From contig DATEQM010000001.1 of NCBI GenBank assembly GCA_035272605.1, forward strand, positions 1-27,257: a DNA stretch of 27,257 bases. The letters are read 5' to 3'. Source of the DNA: JOPF136 sp035272605. Lineage in GTDB: Bacteria > Acidobacteriota > Terriglobia > Acidiferrales > UBA7541. How positions within the stretch are numbered: the stretch's first letter is position 1; each line of letters starts with the position of its first letter. Made by a program: the position numbers and the translations under genes. Below the pieces are notes generated by a model. That model did no database searches, was not told the DNA's origin, and was given only the letters and a program-made list of their open reading frames with translations. Shown here in pieces: positions 7,448-14,789 of the stretch.

Positions 7448-7530
7448 CGAAAATCGAAAAACGAAAATCGAAAAACGGGAAGGCCGGCACTCCGCAAAGC
7501 CGATTTCCGTTTTTCATTTTTCGATTTTCG
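7448..7530. repeat. AT-rich tandem/inverted repeat between lpdA and lipB
   Basis: The left arm 7448-7478 contains two tandem CGAAAATCGAAAAACG units. The right arm 7507-7530 (CCGTTTTTCATTTTTCGATT...) is its reverse complement apart from one substitution and a 7-base length difference. Together they can form a long stem around a 28-base G+C-rich loop. The right arm ends in T-rich sequence, so it could act as a terminator or attenuator between lpdA and lipB, but the T-run is interrupted. The low G+C of the arms in a G+C-rich region marks it as a discrete element. Confidence 0.75.
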
Positions 7531-7549
7531 CCCTTGGAAGCTCGACGTG

Positions 7550-8326
7550 ATGGCAGAGACGCACAAAGCCGGCTGGCTGGTGAACCTAGGCCTCGTGCCG
7601 TACGCGCGGTCGCTCGCGCTCCAGCAGCGCGTGGTTGCGGCGCGGAAGGCCGCGGCCATGCCGGACGTGCTCCTCATGTGCGAGCATCCCCACGTGATCA
7701 CGCAGGGGCGCAACGGGCGGCGCGAGCACCTGCTCGGGTCGGAACGCGTGCGGGAGGAGATGGGCGTTGAATTTTTTGAGACGCGCCGCGGCGGGGACGT
7801 GACGTACCACGGGCCGGGACAATTGGTCGCCTATCCCATTTTCGATCTTTCGGGACTGCGGCGCGACCTGGTGTGGTTCGTCCGGCGGCTCGAGGACGCC
7901 ATGATCGCCGCCTCGGCCGGAATGGGAATTCCCGCCGAGCGATTGCTGGCGAACTGGGAAGGGAAGACCGGCGTGTGGGTGCGCGCGTCCGGCGGGGCGC
8001 CGGGAGTTCCGCCGACGAAACTCGGCGCCATTGGCGTGCACGTGAGCCGCTGGGTGACCTCGCACGGACTGGCCTGGAACGTGAGCACGGACCTGCGCTA
8101 TTTCGATCTGATCGTGCCGTGCGGGATTGCCGGGTGCCGGCCTGCGTCGGTCGAGCAGGTGCTGGGCCACGCTGTGGATTTCGGCGAGGCGGCGCAACGG
8201 CTGGCCAGCGGGCTCGGGCGCGTGTTCGGCCTCGCGCTGGAGCAGGTACCGGTGGATGGATTGGCGGCGCATTTGGAGGCGTGGGAGAGAGAGCAGGCGC
8301 CAGCCCCTCTGCCGGTGAGCGCCTGA
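7550..8326 (+). CDS. lipB: Octanoyl-[acyl-carrier-protein]:protein N-octanoyltransferase
   Basis: A 258-residue LipB. It transfers octanoyl groups from acyl carrier protein to the lipoyl-domain lysine of E2 subunits, the first step of de novo lipoylation in the cytoplasm. The motifs RRGGDVTYHGPGQLVAYPI, TKLGAIGVHVSRWVTSHGLAWNV (catalytic Lys, about K157) and VPCGIAGCRPAS (catalytic Cys, about C191) are all present. A short extra loop (RASGGAPGVPP) precedes the lysine motif. A GTG at 7547 is an alternative start, one codon upstream; GGAAG at 7536-7540 serves either. It sits between the E3 and E1 genes and is separated from lpdA by an AT-rich repeat. Confidence 0.95.
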   Translation: MAETHKAGWLVNLGLVPYARSLALQQRVVAARKAAAMPDVLLMCEHPHVITQGRNGRREHLLGSERVREEMGVEFFETRRGGDVTYHGPGQLVAYPIFDLSGLRRDLVWFVRRLEDAMIAASAGMGIPAERLLANWEGKTGVWVRASGGAPGVPPTKLGAIGVHVSRWVTSHGLAWNVSTDLRYFDLIVPCGIAGCRPASVEQVLGHAVDFGEAAQRLASGLGRVFGLALEQVPVDGLAAHLEAWEREQAPAPLPVSA

Positions 8327-8347
8327 GCTGGGAGAGATAGGAAAAAA

Positions 8348-8390
8348 TCCACCACAGAGCCACGGAGTTCACGGAGGAGCGCAGAGGAAG
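8348..8390. repeat. Degenerate CCACCACAGAG-type intergenic repeat
   Basis: The stretch begins with CCACCACAGAGCCACGGAG and continues with ACGGAGGAGCGCAGAGGAAG, a run of imperfect ACGGAG/CAGAG units. I recognise it as resembling the ACCACAGAGACACAGAGG repeats scattered in intergenic DNA of several environmental phyla. Only one copy is visible here, so the assignment rests on memory of that motif. Confidence 0.45.
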
Positions 8391-8415
8391 AAGGAATTGA
8401 GGGATTAGAGGGACC

Positions 8416-9675
8416 GTGGAGACGAAAACCAATCCGGCAGTGACGCGCGAGCAGCAGCTCGATCTCTACCGCTTCATGCTGCTCAACCGCACCGTCGAAG
8501 ACACCATGACCAATCTCTTCCGGCAGAACAAGATCGTCGGAGGGCTGTACTCGAGTCTCGGCCAGGAAGCGATTTCCGTGGGGACCACCTACGCGCTCGA
8601 AAAGCGCGACTGGATCGCCCCCATGATCCGGAACATCGGCGGGTTGCTGGTGAAGGGGGTGCGGCCGCGCGACATCTTCACACAGCACATGGCGCGCTAC
8701 ACCTCGCCGACGCTGGGCAAAGACGGCACCAGCCACTTCGGCGACCTGAAAAACCTGCACATTGTCTCGCCCATCTCGATGCTGGGCGACCTGATCCCGG
8801 TGATGACCGGCGTAGCCATGGCCGGGCGGTACCTGGGCCAGAAGATCGTCGCGCTCACCTGGATCGGCGACGGCGGCACCTCCACCGGTGCGTTCCACGA
8901 GGGCGTGAACCTAGCCGCGCAGCAGCGCGCGGCCCTCGTGCTGGTGATCGAAAACAACGGGTGGGCCTACTCGACGCCGGTGGGCCGCCAGGTGCCCATC
9001 GAGCATCTGGCCGACCGCGCCAAGGCCTACGGCTGCCGCGCCTTCATCGAAGACGGAAACGACGTGGAAGCCATGTTTACCACGGCACGCGAGGCGGTGC
9101 GCCTGTGCCGCGCGGGCGAAGGGCCGGTGATTATCGAGGCGAAGACGATGCGCATGCGCGGCCACGCGCAGCACGATCCGGCCGAATATGTGCCCAAGGA
9201 AATGTTCGAGTATTGGAAGCGGCGGGACCCCATCGAGACGTACGAGAAGCGTCTGGCCGCGGCTGGCGTGCTGACGGACAAGAAGAAGGCGGAGATTCTG
9301 GAAGGCATCCGGGCCGTGGTGCAGGAGGATCTCGCGTTTGCCGAGAATTCTCCTTTTCCGCCTCCCGAGCTCGCCGAAAGCGCGATTTATTGCGAAGGCC
9401 CGCTGCTCGTCGAGCCGCAGTGGGAGCGCCCGGTGGCGGAGGTCACTCCGCCGCGCTCGTCGGTGAAGCCGGAGTGGCGCAAGGCGGGGCGCGGCGAATT
9501 CCAGCCGGACGCGGTCGAAGGGGCCGGCGCAGTCCCGCGCAGCGGGACGGCTCCGGCCGCCCCATCACCGCGAGTTTCCGGCGACGGGGCACGTCGCGAT
9601 GGCGCTAAGCCCGCCGCCCGCGCCCCGTCCAAGCGAGCCGCAAAGTCCGCGCCCCCCGTTCGAGGGAGAAAATAG
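8416..9675 (+). CDS. pdhA: 2-oxoacid dehydrogenase E1 component, alpha subunit
   Basis: A 419-residue thiamine-diphosphate enzyme subunit of the E1-alpha family (pyruvate or branched-chain 2-oxoacid). The ThDP/Mg motif is present as GDGGTSTGAFHEGVN...VIENN (about residues 151-182), and the phosphorylation-loop-equivalent region as MRMRGHAQHDPAEY. The fold ends near residue 345. It is followed by a Pro/Ala/Arg-rich tail of about 70 residues, unusual for the family, part of which is encoded by a palindromic DNA element. It starts at GTG 8416 with GAGGG just upstream. The beta subunit follows 2 bases after the stop. Substrate choice between pyruvate and branched-chain acids cannot be settled from motifs; the pdhA symbol is provisional. 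Confidence 0.9.
   Translation: METKTNPAVTREQQLDLYRFMLLNRTVEDTMTNLFRQNKIVGGLYSSLGQEAISVGTTYALEKRDWIAPMIRNIGGLLVKGVRPRDIFTQHMARYTSPTLGKDGTSHFGDLKNLHIVSPISMLGDLIPVMTGVAMAGRYLGQKIVALTWIGDGGTSTGAFHEGVNLAAQQRAALVLVIENNGWAYSTPVGRQVPIEHLADRAKAYGCRAFIEDGNDVEAMFTTAREAVRLCRAGEGPVIIEAKTMRMRGHAQHDPAEYVPKEMFEYWKRRDPIETYEKRLAAAGVLTDKKKAEILEGIRAVVQEDLAFAENSPFPPPELAESAIYCEGPLLVEPQWERPVAEVTPPRSSVKPEWRKAGRGEFQPDAVEGAGAVPRSGTAPAAPSPRVSGDGARRDGAKPAARAPSKRAAKSAPPVRGRK
9520..9563. repeat. Palindromic element inside the pdhA reading frame
   Basis: A 44-base imperfect inverted repeat within the coding sequence. The core is a perfect 7-bp stem, GTCCCGC (9532-9538) with GCGGGAC (9542-9548), around a 3-base loop. Its flanks GGGGCCGG and CCGGCCGCCCC are roughly complementary. 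It is read in frame as GAGAVPRSGTAPAAP in the disordered tail of the E1 alpha protein. The words GCCGGCG and GTCCCGC are shared with the inverted repeat at 2796-2872. Confidence 0.55.
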
Positions 9676-9677
9676 CC

Positions 9678-10652
9678 GTGGCGCTGGTCACTCTGCTCGA
9701 AGGGATTCGCCAGGCGCTCTTTGAAGAGATGGCGCGCGACCCGGCGGTGGTCTGCATCGGGGAGGACATCGGCGTGTATGGCGGGGCCTTCAAGGTGACC
9801 GCCGGCCTCTTGGAACGGTTCGGCTGGGAGCGCGTGATTGACACGCCCATCAGCGAGACGGCCATCATCGGCGCGGCCTGCGGGATGAGCTATCTGGGCC
9901 TGCGGCCGGTATGCGAGCTGCAGTTTGTGGATTTCATCGCCTGCTGTTTTAACCAGCTCACGAATTTCGTGGCCAAGTCGTATTACCTGTGGGGCGCGCC
10001 GGTGCCGATGGTTGTTCGGGCGCCGTCGGGCGGCGGCGTGCATGGCGGGCCGTTCCATTCGCAGAACCCGGAGATGTACTTTGCGCACACGCCGGGACTT
10101 AAGATCGTCTATCCTTCGACCGCTTACGATGCCAAGGGGCTGATGAAGTCGGCCATCCGCGACAACAATCCCGTGCTCTTCTTCGAGCACAAGTTCCTGT
10201 ACCGGCGCATCAAGGATGAAATCCCCGGGGGCGACTACACCGTGCCGCTGGGCAAGGCCGCGGTGCGGCGGGAGGGGCGCGACGTGAGCATCGTGACCTA
10301 CGCGGCCATGACGCACACCTCGATGGACGCGGCGGCCGAACTGGCCAAAGAGGGCATCGAGGCCGAAGTCCTGGACCTCCGCACCCTCATGCCTCTCGAC
10401 AAGGAGGCCATTCTCGCCTCGGTGAAGAAGACCAACCGGCTGCTGGTGGTCCACGAAGACACGAGGTTCGGCGGGATCGCCGGGGAGATCGCGGCGCTGG
10501 TGTTCGAACGGGCGTTCGATGATCTGGATGCGCCGGTCCGCCGGGTGACGGCGCTGGATACGCCGGTGCCGTATTCTCCGCCGCTCGAAGAGAGGTTCTT
10601 GCCCCAGGTGAAGGACGTGGTCACGGCCGCGCGCGAACTCGCGCGCTATTAG
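9678..10652 (+). CDS. pdhB: 2-oxoacid dehydrogenase E1 component, beta subunit
   Basis: A 324-residue E1-beta subunit that forms the alpha2beta2 E1 tetramer with the preceding gene product. Recognisable segments are IGEDIGVYGGAFKVTAGLLERFG, the TPISETAIIGAACGMSYLGLRPVCELQFVDF region, SGGGVHGGPFHSQNPE, and the C-terminal transketolase domain with EAEVLDLRTLMPLD and LLVVHED. Length is normal. It starts at GTG 9678, 2 bases after pdhA, with GAGGGAGA upstream inside the pdhA end. The E2 gene follows after 17 bases, so translation of E1 alpha, E1 beta and E2 is probably coordinated. Confidence 0.93.
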   Translation: MALVTLLEGIRQALFEEMARDPAVVCIGEDIGVYGGAFKVTAGLLERFGWERVIDTPISETAIIGAACGMSYLGLRPVCELQFVDFIACCFNQLTNFVAKSYYLWGAPVPMVVRAPSGGGVHGGPFHSQNPEMYFAHTPGLKIVYPSTAYDAKGLMKSAIRDNNPVLFFEHKFLYRRIKDEIPGGDYTVPLGKAAVRREGRDVSIVTYAAMTHTSMDAAAELAKEGIEAEVLDLRTLMPLDKEAILASVKKTNRLLVVHEDTRFGGIAGEIAALVFERAFDDLDAPVRRVTALDTPVPYSPPLEERFLPQVKDVVTAARELARY

Positions 10653-10669
10653 AGTTTGAGGTGAATGCC

Positions 10670-12067
10670 ATGCCAGTAGACGTCATCATGCCCCAGATGG
10701 GGGAAAGCATTTTCGAGGGCACCATCACCAAGTGGCTGAAGAAGCCCGGCGAGCACGTGGAGCGCGATGAGCCGCTCTTCGAGATTTCCACCGACAAAGT
10801 GGACGCGGAAATTCCCGCACCCGCCGCCGGCGTGCTCAAGGAAATCAAAATCAATGAAGGGCAGACCGTGCCGATCCAAACGATCGTCGCAGTGATAGAT
10901 GCGGACGGCGGCGCGGCCTCTGCGCCGGCGCCGGCCAAGCCTGCTGCCGCGGCCCAGCCCGCGCCGACTCCGGCTCCCGTGGAAGCTCCGCTGCATTTTG
11001 AACCTTCGCCGCCTGCTGCGGCGCCTCCGCCCGCGCCCGCGCCTCCGGCTCGGGCGCCTGGTGCTGCTGCACCCGCTCCCGCGGCGACGCGCGCGGACGG
11101 CGAAAAGGTGCGCAGTTCCCCGCTGGTCCGGCGGATGGCCCGGGAACACGGCGTGGATCTCGCGCAAGTGCCCGGCACGGGCGCGGGCGGGCGTGTGAGC
11201 AAACGGGACATTCTGGCTGCCATCGAGCACGGCGTTCCGGCTGCTGGGCCCGCGCCCGCTCCAGGTATTTCTTCGACGGCTTCTGCGGCCGTTTCGCCGG
11301 CCCCGCCCCCGGCTTCCGGGGCGCTCTACCGGCCCGCACTGGAACTCGCTGTGCCTCGCGAGCGGATTTATTTCGGCCGCTACGAAGTGCAGCCCCTGAG
11401 CACGATGCGGCAGAAAATCGCCGAGCACATGCTGGCATCGAAGCACGTCTCGCCGCACGTGTACTCCGTGGAGGAGGCGGACGTGAGCGGGATCGTGGCG
11501 CTACGGAACAAGATCAAAAGCGAATTCGAGCGCAAATACGACCTGAAGCTGAGCTACATGCCGTTTTTCGTGCGCGCGGCCATCGAGGGGCTGCGCGCGT
11601 TCCCGCAGATGAACGCGTCGCTGGACGGCACGAACGTGGTGTACCACAAGGAGTTCAACATCGGCATGGCCGTGGCGTTGGACTGGGGGCTGCTGGTCCC
11701 GGTGATCAAGAACGCGGAGGAGAAGAACTTCCTGGGCCTGCAGCGCGCCATCAACGACCTGGCGGACCGCGCGCGCACGAAAAAGCTGAAGCCCGAGGAA
11801 GTGGCCGAGAGCACGTTTGCCATCACCAATCCGGGAGTGTTCGGCGGGCTCATGGGTCTGCCGGTGATCAACCAACCCAACGTGGGCATCCTGGGCCTGG
11901 GCGCGGTCGAGAAGCGGCCGGTGGTGGTGGACGACGCCATCGCCATCCGCTCGATGGTCTATCTCACGCTCAGCTACGACCATCGCGTGGTGGACGGGGC
12001 CATCGCCCATCAATTCCTGCACAAAGTGAAATCCGTGCTGGAGCACTGGACGGAAGACATTCTGTAG
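10670..12067 (+). CDS. pdhC: Dihydrolipoyl acyltransferase (E2) of the 2-oxoacid dehydrogenase complex
   Basis: A 465-residue E2 core protein. Domains in order are one lipoyl domain (1 to about 80, lipoyl-lysine K43 in STDKVDAE), a Pro/Ala linker, a peripheral-subunit-binding domain (about 144-185, SSPLVRRMAREHG...GRVSKRDIL), a second Pro/Ala linker, and the catalytic acyltransferase domain ending in YDHRVVDG (H438, D442). It transfers the acyl group from lipoyl-lysine to CoA. I chose ATG 10670 because GAGGTG at 10658-10663 is well spaced for it and MPVDVIMPQMGES is the usual start; a GTG at 10661 would add three residues. The nearby LipB is the expected modifying enzyme for K43. Confidence 0.94.
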   Translation: MPVDVIMPQMGESIFEGTITKWLKKPGEHVERDEPLFEISTDKVDAEIPAPAAGVLKEIKINEGQTVPIQTIVAVIDADGGAASAPAPAKPAAAAQPAPTPAPVEAPLHFEPSPPAAAPPPAPAPPARAPGAAAPAPAATRADGEKVRSSPLVRRMAREHGVDLAQVPGTGAGGRVSKRDILAAIEHGVPAAGPAPAPGISSTASAAVSPAPPPASGALYRPALELAVPRERIYFGRYEVQPLSTMRQKIAEHMLASKHVSPHVYSVEEADVSGIVALRNKIKSEFERKYDLKLSYMPFFVRAAIEGLRAFPQMNASLDGTNVVYHKEFNIGMAVALDWGLLVPVIKNAEEKNFLGLQRAINDLADRARTKKLKPEEVAESTFAITNPGVFGGLMGLPVINQPNVGILGLGAVEKRPVVVDDAIAIRSMVYLTLSYDHRVVDGAIAHQFLHKVKSVLEHWTEDIL

Positions 12068-12505
12068 GGCGCCGCTCGCATCGACGTGCGCGTGCGTCTG
12101 TTTCGCCGGGTGGCACCGCGAGCTCTTCCCCGCAGCGCGCAAATCCTCCAACCCTTTGCGGGCGATGTGGGCCCGCCGCGCAGAGCCCTTCCCGTCCCCC
12201 TGGGGCGCGCGGGGCCACGGGGTCCGGGGCGCTCTTTCCCAAACGTGACACTGGACAGGAACGGCTTTCTGCTCTAGTCTCTCCGGAGTCCTACGGCGAC
12301 CTTGGCCGGGTGCGTCCGAAGCAGACCGGCCGGGGAATTCGGGGGCGCGAGCCGGAAGGGGCGGCGGGGAAGTTCTTCGGGGAATCTACCTGCCTGTTTC
12401 TTCCGTACTCCGGTTGGGCCGGTGTCAAACCTGGTGCGAGCCCGTTCGTCGGTCGGGGGGGCGCCGGTTGCTCCGGAAAAAACTGATCAAGCGAGGGCAA
12501 AAGAA
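12068..12505 (+). other. 438-base non-coding region before the RiPP-type cluster
   Basis: I find no convincing gene here. A weak ECF-like promoter candidate is GGAAC at 12258-12262 followed by GTCT at 12277-12280, with a 14-base gap that is shorter than usual. If it is real, the leader to the precursor gene would be over 200 bases. That leader is rich in GC hairpin potential, for example around GCCGGGTGCGTCC and ACCGGCCGGGG at 12307-12336. It matches no riboswitch class I could recognise. GAGGG at 12493-12497 is a suitable ribosome-binding site for ATG 12506. Confidence 0.4.
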
Positions 12506-12781
12506 ATGACGAAACACATGAAGACGCTGGTGGCAGGGGCCGCAGTCGCGGGTCTGGTCGCCGGCACAGCCGTAACCACGGTGGCCGCGTCCAAGAGGCT
12601 GTATGGACAGGATACGACCAAGGACACGAAGAAGAAGACGGAGAAGCATGCCTGTAAGGGCAAGAACTCCTGCAAGGGCAATGGCGGCTGCAAGACGGGT
12701 GACAACGGATGCAAGGGCAAGAACTCTTGCAAGGGCAAGGGCGGCTGCGCGACGGACGGCTCCAAGAAGCCGAAGTCGTAA
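12506..12781 (+). CDS. Bufferin-type (BufA2-like) Cys-rich RiPP metallophore precursor
   Basis: A 91-residue protein with an N-terminal Sec-type signal sequence (hydrophobic core about residues 7-28, possible cleavage after TVAA at 28) and a Lys-rich spacer. Two near-identical modules follow: CKGKNSCKGNGGC (50-62) and CKGKNSCKGKGGC (69-81). The six cysteines are C50, C56, C62, C69, C75 and C81, with spacing 5-5-6-5-5. KNSCKG-type motifs characterise BufA2-like precursors, whose cysteines are oxidatively modified by a DUF692/MNIO enzyme so that the peptide binds copper. The maturase, partner and DoxX genes follow directly. ATG 12518 is an alternative start. The precursor role is inferred from motif plus context; the modification itself cannot be seen. 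Confidence 0.82.
   Translation: MTKHMKTLVAGAAVAGLVAGTAVTTVAASKRLYGQDTTKDTKKKTEKHACKGKNSCKGNGGCKTGDNGCKGKNSCKGKGGCATDGSKKPKS
12653..12748 (+). repeat. Internal 39-base tandem duplication in the precursor gene
   Basis: Bases 12653-12691 and 12710-12748 encode the two CKGKNSCKGxGGC modules and match at 36 of 39 positions. Two differences are silent (Cys and Ser codons) and one changes Asn to Lys. An 18-base spacer encoding KTGDNG separates them. The near identity at the DNA level points to a recent duplication or to ongoing homogenisation. Confidence 0.9.
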
Positions 12782-12818
12782 TCGCTTTTTCCGCGCTGTA
12801 AACCTCTTCCCGGCGGGG

Positions 12819-12836
12819 CCGGGGCGTCCGCTCCGG
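12819..12836 (+). other. GC hairpin between precursor and maturase genes
   Basis: CCGGGGC (12819-12825) and GCTCCGG (12830-12836) can form a 7-bp stem with one G-U pair and a 4-base loop, 38 bases after the precursor stop. No T-run follows, so it is not a full terminator. It could protect the 3' end of the precursor message, favouring more precursor than enzyme. That role is inference. Confidence 0.35.
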
Positions 12837-12872
12837 TCCCTCCGGGCTTCTTTACCGCCCTGAGGGAGAAGT

Positions 12873-13769
12873 ATGCCCGCTAACCGCTTCAACGCGTTCA
12901 CGGATTACGGAATCGGCATCGGACTGCGCATCCCGCACTACGACCACATCCTCACGAAGAAGCCGGTGGTGGATTGGTTCGAAATCATTTCGGAAAATTT
13001 CATGGTGGACGCGGGCCGGCCGCTGCGCCTGCTCGACCAGATCCTGGATCGCTACCGGGTGGTGCAGCACGGCGTTTCCATGTATTTCGGTTCCGCGGAG
13101 CCGCTGGCGCGCGAGCACCTGCGCCGCCTGAAGGCGCTGGTGAGGCGCACGAAGACGCCCTGGCTCACCGACCATCTGTGCTGGGGCAGCGTGGACGGGA
13201 CCTACACCCACGACCTGCTGCCCATGCCGTACACCTTTGAGGCCGCCAAGATCACCGCGCGGAACATCCGCGAGGTGCGGGATTTCCTGGAAATCCCCAT
13301 CGCCGTCGAAAACGTTTCGAGTTACGCCGAATATCACGTCTCGGAGATGACCGAGTGGGAATTTCTCACCGAAGTCGCGGAGGCGGCGGACTGCGGCATC
13401 CTGCTGGACGTCAATAATATCTACGTCTCGTCCTTTAACCATCGCTTCAACCCTATGGACTACGTGGAAAACGTTCCTCACGAGCGGGTCGCACAAATCC
13501 ACATCGCCGGACATTCGAAATACAGGAAGTACATTCTGGACACCCACGACCATCCGGTGATCGACCCGGTGTGGAATCTCTACGCGACCGCCATTCGCCG
13601 CTGCGGCCCCACGGCCACGCTGCTCGAATGGGACGACCATATTCCGTCGTTCGAGGAGGTCCACCGCGAGGCGCTGAAGGCCAATCGCTTCCTCCAGGCG
13701 CTTGCAGGCGGGCGCCGCGCCGCCGGGTCCTCTGCCTCCCCCGCGGAAAGCCAGCTCGTCCTGCCGTGA
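12873..13769 (+). CDS. MNIO (DUF692) family oxidative RiPP maturase, BufB-like
   Basis: A 298-residue TIM-barrel protein of the DUF692/MNIO family, multinuclear non-heme iron enzymes related to MbnB and TglH that oxidatively modify cysteines in ribosomal peptides. Conserved metal-site and pocket residues are visible: EIISEN (E41), H66 in VQHGVS, LTDHLCW (D100, H101), YTHDLLPMPY (H113), AVENVSSY (E146), LLDVNNIYVS (D179, N181), QIHIAGH (H210, H214), DTHDHPV (D223, H225, H227) and LLEWDDHIPS (E252, D254). No expected motif is missing. It has a strong ribosome-binding site (GAGGGAGAAG) and overlaps the next gene by four bases (GTGA). The upstream Cys-rich precursor is its likely substrate. Confidence 0.93.
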   Translation: MPANRFNAFTDYGIGIGLRIPHYDHILTKKPVVDWFEIISENFMVDAGRPLRLLDQILDRYRVVQHGVSMYFGSAEPLAREHLRRLKALVRRTKTPWLTDHLCWGSVDGTYTHDLLPMPYTFEAAKITARNIREVRDFLEIPIAVENVSSYAEYHVSEMTEWEFLTEVAEAADCGILLDVNNIYVSSFNHRFNPMDYVENVPHERVAQIHIAGHSKYRKYILDTHDHPVIDPVWNLYATAIRRCGPTATLLEWDDHIPSFEEVHREALKANRFLQALAGGRRAAGSSASPAESQLVLP

Positions 13770-14686
13770 ACCTGGCCCACATCCAGCGGAAAATGGCGCG
13801 CGCCGTGATGGCGCCGCTGGCTCCCGGTTACCGTATGCGGCGGAGCGCGCCCGGCGGCGGCTCGATGCGCCGCTACGCCGCCTCGTTCATCAGGCCGAAC
13901 GACCGGCTCACCTCGTTCGAGCGGCTGGAAATCTACAACCGCCAGTACTGGTTCCGCGTGCTCACCTGCCTGACCGATGACTTTCCCGGGGTGCGCGCGG
14001 TGCTGGGCGAGAGGCGCTTCGACCGGCTGTCGGAGGCCTACCTGGCCGAATGCCCCTCGCGCTCCTACACGCTGCGGAACCTGGGGTCGCGGCTTCCCGC
14101 GTGGATCGAAAAGCATCCCCGCTTTGTCCGGCCACACGCGCGCGCGGCGCTGGACATGGCGCGCCTGGAATGGGCGCAGGTAGTGGCCTTCGACGGGCCG
14201 CAGGAAACCCCGCTCCAGCCGCAGGACCTGGTGGAAGGTTTCGGGCCGGGGATGAAGCTGCGTCTCCAGCTCTACATCGGCCTGCTCGCGCTCCAATATC
14301 CGGTGGACGATCTGCTGCTCGAAGTGAACAAGGAAACCGAGGACGGCGAGGCCGCGAGCAACGCCGTGGCCGGCGGGCACAAACGCGCCTCCCTGCGCCG
14401 CTTCCGCAGTCTCCGGCCGCAGCCGATTTTCCTGGCCGTGCACCGGCACGACGACTCCGTGTATTTCCGCCGGCTCGAGCCGGAAGCTTATGGCTTGCTG
14501 GCCGCCCTGCGAGACGGGAAGAGCATCCGGGCGGCGGTCACGGACGCTTTCCGGAAGTCCGCCATGCCCGTTGCCGAGCGCGTAGAAACGGTTCGCGAGT
14601 GGTTCGAACTTTGGGCCGCTATGGGATGGTTCTGCCGTCCTCCCGGGACTTCGGGAGCGGCGCCGCGGGACTCCGGAGGAGCGTAG
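13766..14686 (+). CDS. DUF2063 (HvfC/BufC N-terminal) family maturase partner
   Basis: A 306-residue protein whose N-terminal 100 residues match the DUF2063 domain that accompanies MNIO enzymes. Features include VNLAHIQRKMARAV, RRYAASFIRPNDRLTSFERLEIYNRQYWFRVL, LTDDFPGVRAVLG and a YLAECPSRSYTLRNLGSRLPAW segment. In this family the protein is thought to deliver the precursor peptide to the MNIO enzyme; older labels as DNA-binding are not supported by anything I see. A divergent C-terminal region holds LFLAVHRHDD-like and REWFELWAAMGWF stretches. I set the start at GTG 13766 because it overlaps the maturase stop codon (GTGA), a classic coupling signal; frames open further upstream lie inside the maturase gene. 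Confidence 0.88.
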   Translation: MNLAHIQRKMARAVMAPLAPGYRMRRSAPGGGSMRRYAASFIRPNDRLTSFERLEIYNRQYWFRVLTCLTDDFPGVRAVLGERRFDRLSEAYLAECPSRSYTLRNLGSRLPAWIEKHPRFVRPHARAALDMARLEWAQVVAFDGPQETPLQPQDLVEGFGPGMKLRLQLYIGLLALQYPVDDLLLEVNKETEDGEAASNAVAGGHKRASLRRFRSLRPQPIFLAVHRHDDSVYFRRLEPEAYGLLAALRDGKSIRAAVTDAFRKSAMPVAERVETVREWFELWAAMGWFCRPPGTSGAAPRDSGGA

Positions 14687-14789
14687 CACCGCGGTGTAGC
14701 GAGCGCCGGTTGGGCGAGACCATAGGTTCCTGCGAGCTGTTCTGCGCCGAGGAGCGGCGGCCGCAATACCTTGCGCCAGGAAAGAATCC

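Noticed and set aside
12068..12505. Cobalamin-type or other known riboswitch before the RiPP-type precursor
   Set aside because: No conserved box of a known class was found; only general GC hairpins are visible.
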